Positions 53,915 through 63,392 of a stretch of DNA of 64,000 nt are shown here, piece by piece; the first letter of the stretch is position 1, and the number at the start of each line of letters is the position of its first letter. This DNA comes from Verrucomicrobiaceae bacterium. GTDB lineage: Bacteria; Verrucomicrobiota; Verrucomicrobiia; Verrucomicrobiales; Verrucomicrobiaceae. A program made the position numbers and the translations under genes. Location: the NCBI GenBank assembly GCA_015075365.1, contig JABTUN010000001.1, positions 2,046,001 to 2,110,000 of the forward strand, written 5' to 3'. Below the pieces are notes generated by a model. The model made no database searches and was not told the origin of the DNA. It saw nothing but the letters and a program-made list of their open reading frames with translations.

Positions 53915-54577
53915 ATGCCGCGCCCGCTTTTCGCCCTCCTCCTCATCTCCAGCAGCTTTGCTGCCGAGCCAATTCACGAAACCTTTGGCCCCGACTTTGA
54001 TGCGAAGCGCTTCCTGACGCCGATCCCGAACAAAAACACCAACGTGCGTGATGGCGTGCTGTGGACCCGCGGCTCCGGCGGAGGCAAATATCCGCCGATG
54101 GTCTATCTGCCGGTCGAGGGAAAGGACCTCACGATCTCCTTTCGCTACCAGCACCTCGAGCGGGGTGGATGGCTGTGGTTCTTCGTCGATGGCGACGATG
54201 GTTTCGGCAGCGAGGACCACATGCTGCGCGTCAAACTGCTGCGTGAGGGCATTCAACTCGAAGTCGATGCCCACACGAAAGACCCGCAGCATCCGCTGCT
54301 GCAAAAGAACCGTCCGCCGGACAAAAAGAGCGGCGCTTACCGGCTGAACGAGGTCTTTCCGCTCGAAAAAGTCGATCTGACCGCCAACACATGGCGCGAG
54401 GTAAAACTCGTCTTCCGCGGCGAGGAGGTCATCATCAGCCTGGATGGCCAGAAATGGTCCAAAACGCTCACGCGGCCCAATTTCAACGCCGCCAAGCGCA
54501 AGCTGCTCTGGATGCAAAACGGCGGCGAGACCGGCATCGAGATCGATGACATCCGGCTGACCCAAACCACGCCATGA
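53915..54577 (+). CDS. Exported LamG-like protein
   Basis: A 220-residue exported protein (signal at 1-17). The mature part is beta-rich (DLTISFRYQHLERGGWLWFF, ANTWREVKLVFRGEEVIISL and GIEIDDIRLTQT), the pattern of a concanavalin-like/laminin-G (DUF1080-type) jelly roll, often a carbohydrate-binding module in Verrucomicrobia. No catalytic residues are recognised. Its stop overlaps the following sulfatase start (ATGA at 54574). Confidence 0.72.
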   Translation: MPRPLFALLLISSSFAAEPIHETFGPDFDAKRFLTPIPNKNTNVRDGVLWTRGSGGGKYPPMVYLPVEGKDLTISFRYQHLERGGWLWFFVDGDDGFGSEDHMLRVKLLREGIQLEVDAHTKDPQHPLLQKNRPPDKKSGAYRLNEVFPLEKVDLTANTWREVKLVFRGEEVIISLDGQKWSKTLTRPNFNAAKRKLLWMQNGGETGIEIDDIRLTQTTP

Positions 54578-55992
54578 AAAGCCTCTGTCTTTTACTCTTC
54601 GCCCTCAGCCCTTGGCTCTCCGCTTCAGCGGCGAAGCCGAACGTCCTCTTCATCATCTCGGACGACCTCACGTCCACCGCGCTCGGATACTACGGCAACA
54701 AAGTCTGCCAGACACCAAACATCGACCGTCTCGCGGCGCGCGGGATGCGGTTCACGCGGGCGTATTGCCAGGGCACCTACTGCGGGCCTTCGCGGGCGTC
54801 GTTCATGTCGGGCTACTATCCGCATGCCACGGGCGTGCAGGGCTACAACAGCCCGCGCGCAGCCATCAGCGACCGCGCGACATGGGCGCAGCATTTCAAG
54901 AACGCGGGCTACTACTCCGCGCGAGTCAGCAAGATCTTCCACATGGGCGTGCCCGGCGGCATCGAGAAAGGCGGCGACGAGGCGGACGATCCCGTGTCGT
55001 GGACGGAGCGCTTCAACAGCCAGGGCCCCGAGTGGAAGGCGCCCGGCATCGGCGAGACATTAGAAAAGAACCCGGATGGTAAAAAGCCCGTCATGGGCGG
55101 CAACACCTTCGTCATCGTCGCCGCGGATGGCGATGACATGGTGCACTCCGACGGCAAAACGGCCGCGAAGGCCTGCGAACTCATCGCGCAGCACGCGAAG
55201 GAGCCGTTTTTCCTCGGGGTGGGCTTCGTGAGGCCGCATGTGCCGTTTGTCGCGCCGAAGAAATACTTCGACCTGTATCCGTGGGAGCAGATGACGCTGC
55301 CGGAGAAGGTGCCCGGCGACTGGGATGACATCCCGAAACCCGGCATCAACTACAAGACCAGCGTGAACATGCAGATGGACGTCACACGGCAAAAGAAGGC
55401 GCTCGCCGGTTATTATGCCGCGGTGAGCTTCATGGACGCGCAGGTCGGCAAGGTGCTCGACGCGCTCGAAAAGTCCGGCCAGGCGGATAACACGATCGTC
55501 ATCTTCACCAGCGACCACGGCTACCACCTCGGCGAGCACGACTTCTGGGCCAAAGTGAGCCTGCATGACGAATCCGCGCGCGTGCCGCTCATCGTGAGCG
55601 CACCCGGCAAAAAGCCCGGAGTGAGCGATTCGCTTGTCGAGCTGCTCGATCTCTATCCCACCACCGCGAAGCTCTGCGGCCTCGAAGTGCCTGCGCGACT
55701 ACAAGGGAAGGACATCAGCCCCATTCTCGACGATCCGCAGGCCAAGCTGCACGACACCGTCTTCAGCGTGGCTGGAACCAGCCGAGGTCTCATGCTGCGC
55801 GACGAGCGTTGGGTCTTCATTCAATACGGCGAGGACGCAAAAGGCGGCATCGAGCTCTACGACATGCAAAACGACCCGCGCCAGCTCACGAACCTCGCCT
55901 CGTCATCCGATCACGTTTCTCGCGTCGAGCAATGGAAGACCAAAGTGACTGCCAAACTCGCCGCGGTGCGCGCGAATGATCTCGAGAGGTGA
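54574..55992 (+). CDS. Iduronate-2-sulfatase-like exported sulfatase
   Basis: A 472-residue exported sulfatase. Metal-binding ISDDL at 28-32; the formylglycine site is Cys70 in YCGPSRASFMSGYYPH (C-x-P-S-R). Later motifs are KEPFFLGVGFVRPHVPFVAP, TSDHGYHLGEHDFWAK and the family's closing LYDMQNDPRQLTN. The arrangement resembles iduronate-2-sulfatase-type (S1_7-like) members, so the substrate could be a sulfated uronic-acid polysaccharide; this is by similarity. It forms an operon with the sialidase-like, CE1 and LamG-like genes upstream. Confidence 0.93.
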   Translation: MKSLCLLLFALSPWLSASAAKPNVLFIISDDLTSTALGYYGNKVCQTPNIDRLAARGMRFTRAYCQGTYCGPSRASFMSGYYPHATGVQGYNSPRAAISDRATWAQHFKNAGYYSARVSKIFHMGVPGGIEKGGDEADDPVSWTERFNSQGPEWKAPGIGETLEKNPDGKKPVMGGNTFVIVAADGDDMVHSDGKTAAKACELIAQHAKEPFFLGVGFVRPHVPFVAPKKYFDLYPWEQMTLPEKVPGDWDDIPKPGINYKTSVNMQMDVTRQKKALAGYYAAVSFMDAQVGKVLDALEKSGQADNTIVIFTSDHGYHLGEHDFWAKVSLHDESARVPLIVSAPGKKPGVSDSLVELLDLYPTTAKLCGLEVPARLQGKDISPILDDPQAKLHDTVFSVAGTSRGLMLRDERWVFIQYGEDAKGGIELYDMQNDPRQLTNLASSSDHVSRVEQWKTKVTAKLAAVRANDLER

Positions 55993-56261
55993 GTTTGTCC
56001 CATGTGTCACTTGCGGTTGGTTTGACCAAGGTGCCAGGAGCAGGCCGCGAATGGCATCGACCGCAACATCTTCCCGCTGGCACAGGAGCACGTCACAATT
56101 TGGGGAATGCCGGGCCACGCGCGGATTAATGTTTGCACGCCGGGCATTCTCCGGCTGCTTTCAGCGCGGCTGGCGAGGACGCGAAGGTCCATTCCGCACA
56201 CAACGGCAATTTGATCACACTTCACCGCGTTCATCGCTTCCGTGCCCTGATTTGCTCAACC

Positions 56262-57032
56262 ATGAAAACACTGCTTCTCCTCGTTCTCACTTTCGCCGCG
56301 TCACTGGCCGCACAGGAGGCGTTGCCCAAAACAGCCGAGATTTTCGAGATCGAGGGCCGCAAAGCCGTGCTTTATGCAGCGCCTAAGCTCGCCGAGGGCA
56401 AACCGTGGGTCTGGTATGCGCCGACGCTGAACGGCGGTGTCTCGCTGGCGGGGCGGAAGATGTATTTCGAGGCTTTTATGAAGTCGGGCATCAGCCTCGC
56501 GGGGTTTGACCTCGGCGAGGTGCGCGGTTCGCCCGCTAGTTCGGCGAAGTTCACGCTTTTTTACGATGCCATGGTGAAGCGCGGCTTTTCGGCAAAGCCG
56601 ATTCTGCTTGGCCAAAGTCGCGGCGGCATGATGACGCTGGCCTGGGCGTTTCGAAATTCCGACAAGGTGAAGGCGTGGGCCGGCATTTATCCCGTGTGCA
56701 ACCTCGCAAGCTGGCCGCTGAAAAACTCGAAACCGCAAACGCTCGCCGACTTCGCCCTGCCGGAGGCAGAACTCGTGTCACGGCTGGCGGATTTCAATCC
56801 CATCGACAACCTCGCCGGCCTCGCCGCGAACAAAGTGCCCATGTTCGCCGTGCATGGCGACAGCGATGTTGTGGTGCCGTATGATTTGAACACGAAACTG
56901 CTCAAAGAGCGCTACGAGGCCGCCGGCGGATCCTTCAGCGTGAAAATCATCCCCGGTGAAGGCCACAAAGTCGGCCCTTCCTTCTTCGAGTGCCAGGAGT
57001 TGGTCGATTTTGTCCTGAAACACGCCAAATAA
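56262..57032 (+). CDS. Exported alpha/beta hydrolase
   Basis: A 256-residue alpha/beta hydrolase with signal peptide (KTLLLLVLTFAASLAAQ). The nucleophile elbow is LLGQSRGGMMTL, with Ser in GQSRG; the Asp is in FAVHGDSDVVVPYD and the His in GEGHKVG. The substrate is unknown; it may cut an ester of the sugars handled by the neighbouring enzymes. The next gene starts 9 bases after, same strand. Confidence 0.85.
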   Translation: MKTLLLLVLTFAASLAAQEALPKTAEIFEIEGRKAVLYAAPKLAEGKPWVWYAPTLNGGVSLAGRKMYFEAFMKSGISLAGFDLGEVRGSPASSAKFTLFYDAMVKRGFSAKPILLGQSRGGMMTLAWAFRNSDKVKAWAGIYPVCNLASWPLKNSKPQTLADFALPEAELVSRLADFNPIDNLAGLAANKVPMFAVHGDSDVVVPYDLNTKLLKERYEAAGGSFSVKIIPGEGHKVGPSFFECQELVDFVLKHAK

Positions 57033-57041
57033 GCCGCCACC

Positions 57042-57482
57042 ATGAAAACACTGCTCGTCGCCCTCTCGCTTCTCTTTACCCTGCACGTCCTTGCCGAGGA
57101 CCCTCCGAATCTTGCGGCCTTGAAAGCCGCCGACAAGGCCCGCGTGGCCGCGATGCAGTCGGGCGATCGCGCCAAACTCGATGCGGTGTTCTCGGATGAA
57201 CTGCGCTACGCGCACTCGAACGGGGTCGTGGACACAAAAACGTCGTTCATCGACATCCTCGCCGCCGGCAAAACGAAGTACGTCGGCTACGACTACGAGG
57301 AGGTGAATTTCACTTTCCCCGCGCCCGGCATTGCGCTCATGACGGGCCGCGCGCATGTCAAAGCGGAGTCTGAGGGCAAGGCGATGGACGCCGTGCTGGG
57401 CTTTCTGGCTGTGTGGCGCGAGGAAAAGGGCCAATGGCGCTTCCTTGCGTGGCAGTCATGCAAGCTGCCGCCGAAGCAATAG
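57042..57482 (+). CDS. Exported DUF4440/SnoaL-like protein
   Basis: A 146-residue exported protein (signal KTLLVALSLLFTLHVLAE) with an NTF2-like cone fold (LKAADKARVAAMQSGDRAKL, then DELRYAHSNGVVDTKTSFID, then RFLAWQSCKLP). The family is a general small-molecule binding or isomerase scaffold; no specific role is known. It is probably cotranscribed with the upstream hydrolase. Confidence 0.8.
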   Translation: MKTLLVALSLLFTLHVLAEDPPNLAALKAADKARVAAMQSGDRAKLDAVFSDELRYAHSNGVVDTKTSFIDILAAGKTKYVGYDYEEVNFTFPAPGIALMTGRAHVKAESEGKAMDAVLGFLAVWREEKGQWRFLAWQSCKLPPKQ

Positions 57483-57521
57483 TGACAGGCCGCCGTTTCA
57501 GCCAGCAAGCGGTGATGAAGC

Positions 57522-59144
57522 TCACTTCTTCGCCTTTTTGCCCTTTCCTTTGCCTTTCGGCTGGTCGGCGAGGGTTTGCCTGGCGAGGGCGGTGAAGGCG
57601 TCCGTTTGCTTTTGCCAGAGATCGGCGAGCTCTTTGGCCTTTTCGGGCATTTTGGCCGAGAGGTCGTGTTGCTCGGCGCGGTCGGTTTGGAGGTCGTAAA
57701 GCGCCCAGGCATCGCCTTCGGCAGCGACGAGCTTCCAATCGCCGACGCGGATGGCCTTGTTGCCCTCGTGCAGCCACCACAGCGAATCACGCGCGATGGT
57801 TTCGTCTTTGGCAAAGGCAGGCACGAGGCTCTTGCCAGGTGCTTCGGGGATGGGCTCGCCGTTCCACTCTTTTGGCTTCTCGATGCCGAGCAAGTCGAGC
57901 ACGGTGGGCACGAAGTCGATCACATGCGCGGGCGTGGTGCGCAGCTCGCCTTTCGCGGCGATGCCGGCGGGCCAGTGCACGACGAGCGGCGTGCTGATGC
58001 CGCCCTCATGCACCCAGGTTTTGTGGCGACGATGCGGCGTGTTGGCGGCGCTGGAGAAGCCGGGGCCGAGGCAGAGATAGGTGGCGGCGCTGCCGGGAGG
58101 CGCGGCGGGATCGTGGCCGCCATTGCGCACCATGATCTCGGCGCTCGCGCCGTTGTCGGAGGCAAAGAAGATGATCGTGTTCTCAAAAGCGCCCATCGCT
58201 TTGATCTGGGCGAGGATGCGGCCGATCTCCTGGTCCATGCGGTCGATCATCGCGGCATGAATGGCCATCTTGGTGGCCTGGAAGCGGCGCTGCTCCTCCG
58301 TGAGCTCGTTCCAGGGCAGCGGGCGGTTCACCTCGCCGGGGCCGAGTTTTTCCATGGCATCCGGGAAGGCATACGGCGGGCCGACTTCGCGCTCGAGAGC
58401 CGACAGGCCCGTCTTCGTGAGACCCATCTCTTTCTGGCGGGCAAAACGGGTCTCACGCAGCTTGTCCCATCCATCGAGATACTTGTCCCGATACTTCGCA
58501 ATGTCCTCCGGCAAGGCGTGGAGCGGGAAATGCGGCGCGATGAAGGGGATGTAGTGGAAGAAGGGCTTCGCGGCATGGTTTGCCGCGTGATCCTTGAGGC
58601 AGTCGATGGCGTGGTCAGCCGTCGCGATGGTGGCGTAGTAGCCTTTTTCATCCGCGGGCGGCTTCACGGGCACGTCGTCGATGGAGTTGCCCTTCGAGGT
58701 GAAAAAGTTCCCCTGGTTCTTCATGTCGAGCGAGCGGTCGAAGCCGCCTTCGAGCACCGGGCCGTCGATGTGCCACTTGCCGCTGTGGTAGCTGCGATAG
58801 CCGGCGGGCTTCAAAAAGTGCGGCAGTAACGGCGCCCACTTCTGGCGCACGCCTTGCCCGCCCCCGCCCACATCGGGCAAGGCATCGCGATGGATCTGCT
58901 GCGCGTAGTAACCGCTCATCAAGGCGCTGCGTGTGGGCCAGCAGCGGGCCGTGTTGTAGAACTGCGTGAAGCGCAGCCCGTTCTTCGCGAGTGAATCAAG
59001 ATTTGGCGTGGCGATCTCGCTGCCGTAGCAACCGAGATCCGAGTAGCCGAGGTCATCCGCGAGGATGAAAACGATGTTCGGCTTCGTCGCGAAGAGGGAA
59101 GAGCAAAGGGCGAAGAGACAGAAAAGGACGCTGGAGGGCTTCAT
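57522..59144 (-). CDS. Exported sulfatase with Lys-rich C-terminal tail
   Basis: A 540-residue exported sulfatase. ADDLGYSDLGCYG at 29-41 (metal-binding DD), formylglycine site Cys68 in RCWPTRSALMSGYY, and SDNGASAEIM in the second metal site. The C-terminus ends in PKGKGKGKKAKK. The start at 59144 begins the signal peptide; upstream in-frame sequence is intergenic. It is the first of a minus-strand set (57522-59144, 61956-63380, 63393 onward) whose members share basic tails. Confidence 0.92.
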   Translation of the reverse strand: MKPSSVLFCLFALCSSLFATKPNIVFILADDLGYSDLGCYGSEIATPNLDSLAKNGLRFTQFYNTARCWPTRSALMSGYYAQQIHRDALPDVGGGGQGVRQKWAPLLPHFLKPAGYRSYHSGKWHIDGPVLEGGFDRSLDMKNQGNFFTSKGNSIDDVPVKPPADEKGYYATIATADHAIDCLKDHAANHAAKPFFHYIPFIAPHFPLHALPEDIAKYRDKYLDGWDKLRETRFARQKEMGLTKTGLSALEREVGPPYAFPDAMEKLGPGEVNRPLPWNELTEEQRRFQATKMAIHAAMIDRMDQEIGRILAQIKAMGAFENTIIFFASDNGASAEIMVRNGGHDPAAPPGSAATYLCLGPGFSSAANTPHRRHKTWVHEGGISTPLVVHWPAGIAAKGELRTTPAHVIDFVPTVLDLLGIEKPKEWNGEPIPEAPGKSLVPAFAKDETIARDSLWWLHEGNKAIRVGDWKLVAAEGDAWALYDLQTDRAEQHDLSAKMPEKAKELADLWQKQTDAFTALARQTLADQPKGKGKGKKAKK

Positions 59145-59324
59145 GTGGGTCAGAAAACGTGAAGCCGGTGTGCAGCTTGCGGTGAAGATCGGCATGAAAA
59201 GCCCCGGCAGGAGCGCTGCCGGCGCCTGGGGTGCTGTGGGTTACTTCAAGAAGGGGCTTTTCAAGTAATCGCGGGGAGTGGTGATGGTGCCAGGGCGGAT
59301 CTGGCAAGGATCACCGGGCTGGCT

Positions 59325-60047
59325 TCATCGTCCGGTCGCGCCAGCGGCCCACCAGGGAGTCCAGCCCAACTCTCCGGCGCGGTTGGCCGGGTCCGTGCTG
59401 GAGGCAGGGAGCGGGCTGTCAGGGGTGCCGTTGGCCGGAGGAGGAGCGACCAAAGCGCCGCCGTTCGTGTTGACAGGATGCTGTGCTTTCTTCTCGATGC
59501 GAAACTCACCGACGCGGCGGGTGATCAAGTCCTTCTTTTCAGCGTGTAGCGGGCGGCTGGTCTGCATTTTGTTGCCCAGGGCGGCATGCTTTACCGTGGG
59601 GCGGACGATGGATGCGGGTGCGGCGGCGGGAATTCTCGTCTTGGAAATTTGCGGCAGCTTGGGCGCGCTGGAAATGCGGGCCTGAGCCGAAAAGACGGGA
59701 ATCTTTGGTGTGGCAGGCGCTTTCACCGCCGGAACTTTCGGGGCGGAGACGATCTTGGGGACGACCGGGGCTTTCACCGCAGGCACCTTCGAGGTGGCCG
59801 GGATTTTGGGGATGGCGGGCGTTTTCACGACCGGCGTTTTGGCCACGACGGGCACCTTCGGGGCTGCTGGCAGCTTCACGGCGGGCACTTTGGGAACAAC
59901 GGGCACATGGACCACGGGGGCTTTCGGCACGGAGGGAGCCTTGATGGCCGCCGGGGCAGCTTTGACGCCCGGGATGCCTGCCGCCTGGAGCGTGGTGAAA
60001 CTCGTGATGGCGAGGGCGATGGAGGTGAATGGGGTGGTGAGTCTCAT
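59325..60047 (-). CDS. Exported protein with Pro-Lys-x-Pro repeats
   Basis: A 240-residue exported protein with signal peptide (LTTPFTSIALAITSFTTLQA). Residues about 25-135 are repeats of the type VPKxPAVKxP (such as PKVPAVKLPAAPKVPVVAKT), a proline-rich extended rod. The C-terminal third is not repetitive. It may be a surface linker or spacer, or bind acidic polysaccharide. No domain is known to me. It is divergent from the sulfatase at 60269. Confidence 0.7.
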   Translation of the reverse strand: MRLTTPFTSIALAITSFTTLQAAGIPGVKAAPAAIKAPSVPKAPVVHVPVVPKVPAVKLPAAPKVPVVAKTPVVKTPAIPKIPATSKVPAVKAPVVPKIVSAPKVPAVKAPATPKIPVFSAQARISSAPKLPQISKTRIPAAAPASIVRPTVKHAALGNKMQTSRPLHAEKKDLITRRVGEFRIEKKAQHPVNTNGGALVAPPPANGTPDSPLPASSTDPANRAGELGWTPWWAAGATGR

Positions 60048-60268
60048 GATCGGTGAATGGCTGGATTCACAGGCTGGAAGCGCGGAAAGGAGGAACTTGT
60101 GCAGAAAGTGAGTTTTTTTCGCGGCTGTGCTCCTGCGCCCTCCCGCCGTCTGCGCCAGGGGGCATGAACAAACCGCTGGAGCGGCCTGCCTGGCATGTGT
60201 GCGTTCTGGATAGCATGCGGCGGAGTCCCGATGTAATGCGGGCATGCACGGAGCGTTGGCAGATTCAC

Positions 60269-61681
60269 ATGAAAATCCGGCTTCTGATCCTGCTCGTCTC
60301 GCTTGGCCTGCCGCACCTCCTTCAAGCCCAGCGTCCGAATTTCCTCCTCATCCTCGCGGACGACTGCACGTTCAGCGATCTGCCGCCGTACGGAGGCCAG
60401 AATGCGAGGACTCCGCACTTGGACCGGCTCGCTTCGCAAGGACTTGTGTTCAATCGCGCCTACGTCAGCTCCGCCATGTGCCAGCCCTGCCGAGCGGAGC
60501 TTTACACCGGGCAGTTTCCGTTGCGCAACGGCTGCGCGTGGAACCACAGCGCCTGCCGTCCGGGGACCCAAAGCCTGCCGCAGCACCTCGCCCCTGCCGG
60601 GTACCGCACCGGCATCGCGGGCAAGGTGCATGTGCTGCCGGCGGAGAGCTTTCCATTTGAGGACGTGCCCGGCTTTGATCCGAACTGCGTTCGCGCGCCG
60701 ACCCGGGCGCACGACCTCGCGGGCGTGAAGGCGTTCATCACCCGCGACAAGGCGCGGCCGTTCTGTCTCGTCGTCGCCCTCACGGAGCCGCACGTGCCGT
60801 GGGTGATGGGTGACGCGTCCCGGTATCCGCCGCCCCAATTGAAACTGCCGCCCAATCTCGCCGACACGCCGGCGACCCGGGAGGACTTCGCCAAATACCT
60901 TGCCGAGATCACCTACATGGACGGCCAGGTGGGGGAGATCCTCGCCACGCTCGAGGAAGCCGGCCTCGCCCAGGACACCCTGGTGCTTTTCAGCAGCGAG
61001 CAGGGATCCCAGTTCCCCGGGAACAAATGGACGTGCTGGGACACCGGCCTGCACACCGCGCTCATCGCCCGCTGGCCGGGACGGATTGCCGCGGGCAGGC
61101 GCACGGATGCCCTGGTGCAGTTCGCGGATGTCGTTCCCACGCTGCTCGAGATCGCGGGGATACGGGCGGACCACCCCTTCGACGGCACCAGCTTTGCCGC
61201 CGTGCTCCGCGGGGAGACGGGCACGCACCGCACATTCGCCTACGCCACGCACAACAACTTTCCGGAAGGCCCGGCCTATCCCGTGCGCAGCATCACGAAC
61301 GGCGAGTGGCGCTACATTCGCAACCTCGCCCCTGGTGAGCTTTACATCGAGAAGCATCTCATGGGGCTCGCGGGTGGAGCCACGCCCCACAATGCCTACT
61401 GGCCCTCCTGGATGGCCACCGCCTCTGAAAAGCCTGCCACCTACCGCCTCGTGAAGCGCTACCTGCGGCGTCCGGCCGAGGAGCTTTACCACACCGCCGT
61501 TGATCCGGCGGAGATGACCAATCTTGCGGGCGATCCCGAGCACGCCGCCATTCAAAAACAGCTCGCGGACGGCCTCGATGCCTGGTTGGCCGCGCAGGGC
61601 GATCCCGGCACACTGCAAGACACACCCGAGGCCCATGACGCGGCCAGGCGCGGCCAGCATCTCTTCCCGGTTCGACGTTGA
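60269..61681 (+). CDS. Exported sulfatase with CQPCR active site
   Basis: A 470-residue exported sulfatase. Signal at about 1-20 (KIRLLILLVSLGLPHLLQAQ); LILADDCTFSDLPPYGG for the first metal site; formylglycine site Cys71 in AMCQPCRAELYTGQ, where the fourth position of C-x-P-x-R is Cys, less usual than Ser, Thr or Ala. Conserved LTEPHVPWVMGDAS and FSSEQGSQFPGNKWTCWDTG follow, the latter having Glu-Gln in place of the usual Asp-Asn/His. The start at 60269 is chosen as the signal begins there. Confidence 0.9.
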   Translation: MKIRLLILLVSLGLPHLLQAQRPNFLLILADDCTFSDLPPYGGQNARTPHLDRLASQGLVFNRAYVSSAMCQPCRAELYTGQFPLRNGCAWNHSACRPGTQSLPQHLAPAGYRTGIAGKVHVLPAESFPFEDVPGFDPNCVRAPTRAHDLAGVKAFITRDKARPFCLVVALTEPHVPWVMGDASRYPPPQLKLPPNLADTPATREDFAKYLAEITYMDGQVGEILATLEEAGLAQDTLVLFSSEQGSQFPGNKWTCWDTGLHTALIARWPGRIAAGRRTDALVQFADVVPTLLEIAGIRADHPFDGTSFAAVLRGETGTHRTFAYATHNNFPEGPAYPVRSITNGEWRYIRNLAPGELYIEKHLMGLAGGATPHNAYWPSWMATASEKPATYRLVKRYLRRPAEELYHTAVDPAEMTNLAGDPEHAAIQKQLADGLDAWLAAQGDPGTLQDTPEAHDAARRGQHLFPVRR

Positions 61682-61697
61682 GGGGAAACCTGCGCGG

Positions 61698-61939
61698 TCA
61701 CGGGCGTGATGGTCCGGGGTGATCCGCGCCCGTGAGGCTCTTGGGCGCGCTGTCCTGCCAGGCGCGGAGTTTTCTTTGGCAGCGATTTCACCAGATCGGG
61801 TTGCTTCTCAGCGAGGTTGCGGATGGTCGTTGCAGCCCGTCTCCTCCCAGCCGTGGTCGTCTCCCATCATGAGGATGATGTCCGGCGGCGCGCTCAGGGC
61901 GGAAAGCAGCCGGCAGAGGACAAGGAGCAGGTGTTACAT
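61698..61939 (-). pseudogene. Collapsed sulfatase gene (N- and C-terminal ends only)
   Basis: On the minus strand the sequence after 61933 reads a signal-like stretch (HLLLVLCRLLSALSAPPDII) and LMMGDDHGWEETGCNDHPQ, the start of a sulfatase. The would-be ATG (61937-61939) is directly followed by TAA. Directly after, in another frame, comes NLAEKQPDLVKSLPKK, then, after a one-base shift, LRAWQDSAPKSLTGADHP, a typical sulfatase C-terminal end. So about 400 codons have been lost between the two ends. No product is expected. Confidence 0.85.
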
Positions 61940-61955
61940 GGCTGGTGAATCAAGC

Positions 61956-63380
61956 TTACTTTTTGCTCTTCTTGCCCCCGGGTTTCCACTGCGGCTCCCA
62001 ATCGGGCAGCGGTGTGCGGGCGGTCTGGAGATAACGGCCGATCTTCGCGGCGATGTCTGGATGCTTGTCCGCGACGTTGGTTTCCTCCGCCACGTCGTTT
62101 TGCTGGTCAAAGAGCTGCACGGGCGCGTCCGGGCCGCCCATGCGGATGCCTTTCCAACGGCCTTGATACAGCGCGGCCTGCTTGAAGCCGCCCTCGTGAA
62201 ACTCCCAGTAGAGAAACTCGTGCTTCTTCTGCTCGTCCGCCTTGCCGGTGAGCACAGGAACGAGGCTGATGCCGTCCGTCTTCTCCGGCGCGGGCGCTCC
62301 GGCGAGTTCCGCGGCGGTGAGCATGAAGTCGGGGAAGTAGCCGGTGTGCGCGGACTCGCCCGGTTTCACCCTGCCCGGCCACCAGGCGATGAAGGGCACG
62401 CGGATGCCGCCGTCGGTGAGGCTGCGCTTGATGCCGGTATAGGGGCCGTTGGGGTCGAAGCGCTCCAGGTCGTGCTTGCTCTCGTTGTGCGGGCCGTTGT
62501 CGCTGGTGAAGATGACGAGCGTGTTCTCCGCGAGGCTGAGCGACTTCAGATGTTCCATCATGCGGCCGACGTAGCCGTCGAGGCGCGTGATCATCGCCGC
62601 CTGGCCTTTGTCCTGATTCGGCCAATTCTTGTCCGCATAGGGGCCGTAGTCGGGCACATGAGCACCATCACCCAGGATGCGGCCGCGTTCGTTGTTCGCA
62701 TGCGGGATCACCATGCTCCAGTAGAGGAAAAAGGGCCGCGCCTTGTTCTCGCTGACGAATTTCAGCGCGTCATCGGTAAAAAGATCGTCCGCGTAATGAA
62801 CCGCCTCCGTGGCATAGCCTGCGCCATCCTCGCCGACCGGCACGATGACGTTGGAGAGCGGCTCTTTCGTCTCGTTCCGCCAGAGATAATCCGGGAAGTG
62901 GTTGTGCGCGTGATGCTGGCTCAGGTAGCCGTAAAAGTAATCGAAGCCGTGTTTGCGTGGCAGACCGCTCTCCGCCGCGCCGACGTTCCCGAGGCCCCAT
63001 TTGCCGATGAGGGCCGTCTGGTAGCCCGCTTTCTTCAAAACGGATGCCACGGTCACGTCTCCGGGCTTCAAAGCCTGTGCCGCCGGGTTTTGCTGCCCCG
63101 CGTTGCCACGCACGCGGGTGTGGCCATGATGCAGCCCCGTCATGAGCACACAGCGGGAGGGCGCGCACACCGTCGCGCCCGCGTAGAAGTGCGTGAAACG
63201 CAGGCCCTCCTTCGCCATGCGGTCGAGATTCGGCGTGGCGATGACTTTTTGCCCGTAGCAGCCGAGATCGCCCCAGCCCAGGTCATCCGCCATGATCCAG
63301 ATGAGATTCGGCGGCGCTGCGGATGTGGAGAGCAGCTGACAAAGCGTGATGAAGAGAAGGCCAAGCGTGCGGCGGATCAT
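61956..63380 (-). CDS. Exported arylsulfatase-type sulfatase with basic tail
   Basis: A 474-residue exported sulfatase: MADDLGWGDLGCYG at 30-43, formylglycine site Cys72 in VCAPSRCVLMTGLHHGH, FTSDNGPHNES for the second metal site, and the closing segment VQLFDQQNDVAEETNVADKH. The C-terminus is GGKKSKK. The arrangement matches the arylsulfatase A-like group (S1_53-type and similar) of Verrucomicrobia. It is cotranscribed with the following upstream sulfatase (12 bases after its stop). Confidence 0.93.
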   Translation of the reverse strand: MIRRTLGLLFITLCQLLSTSAAPPNLIWIMADDLGWGDLGCYGQKVIATPNLDRMAKEGLRFTHFYAGATVCAPSRCVLMTGLHHGHTRVRGNAGQQNPAAQALKPGDVTVASVLKKAGYQTALIGKWGLGNVGAAESGLPRKHGFDYFYGYLSQHHAHNHFPDYLWRNETKEPLSNVIVPVGEDGAGYATEAVHYADDLFTDDALKFVSENKARPFFLYWSMVIPHANNERGRILGDGAHVPDYGPYADKNWPNQDKGQAAMITRLDGYVGRMMEHLKSLSLAENTLVIFTSDNGPHNESKHDLERFDPNGPYTGIKRSLTDGGIRVPFIAWWPGRVKPGESAHTGYFPDFMLTAAELAGAPAPEKTDGISLVPVLTGKADEQKKHEFLYWEFHEGGFKQAALYQGRWKGIRMGGPDAPVQLFDQQNDVAEETNVADKHPDIAAKIGRYLQTARTPLPDWEPQWKPGGKKSKK

Positions 63381-63392
63381 GGAGACGGGAGG

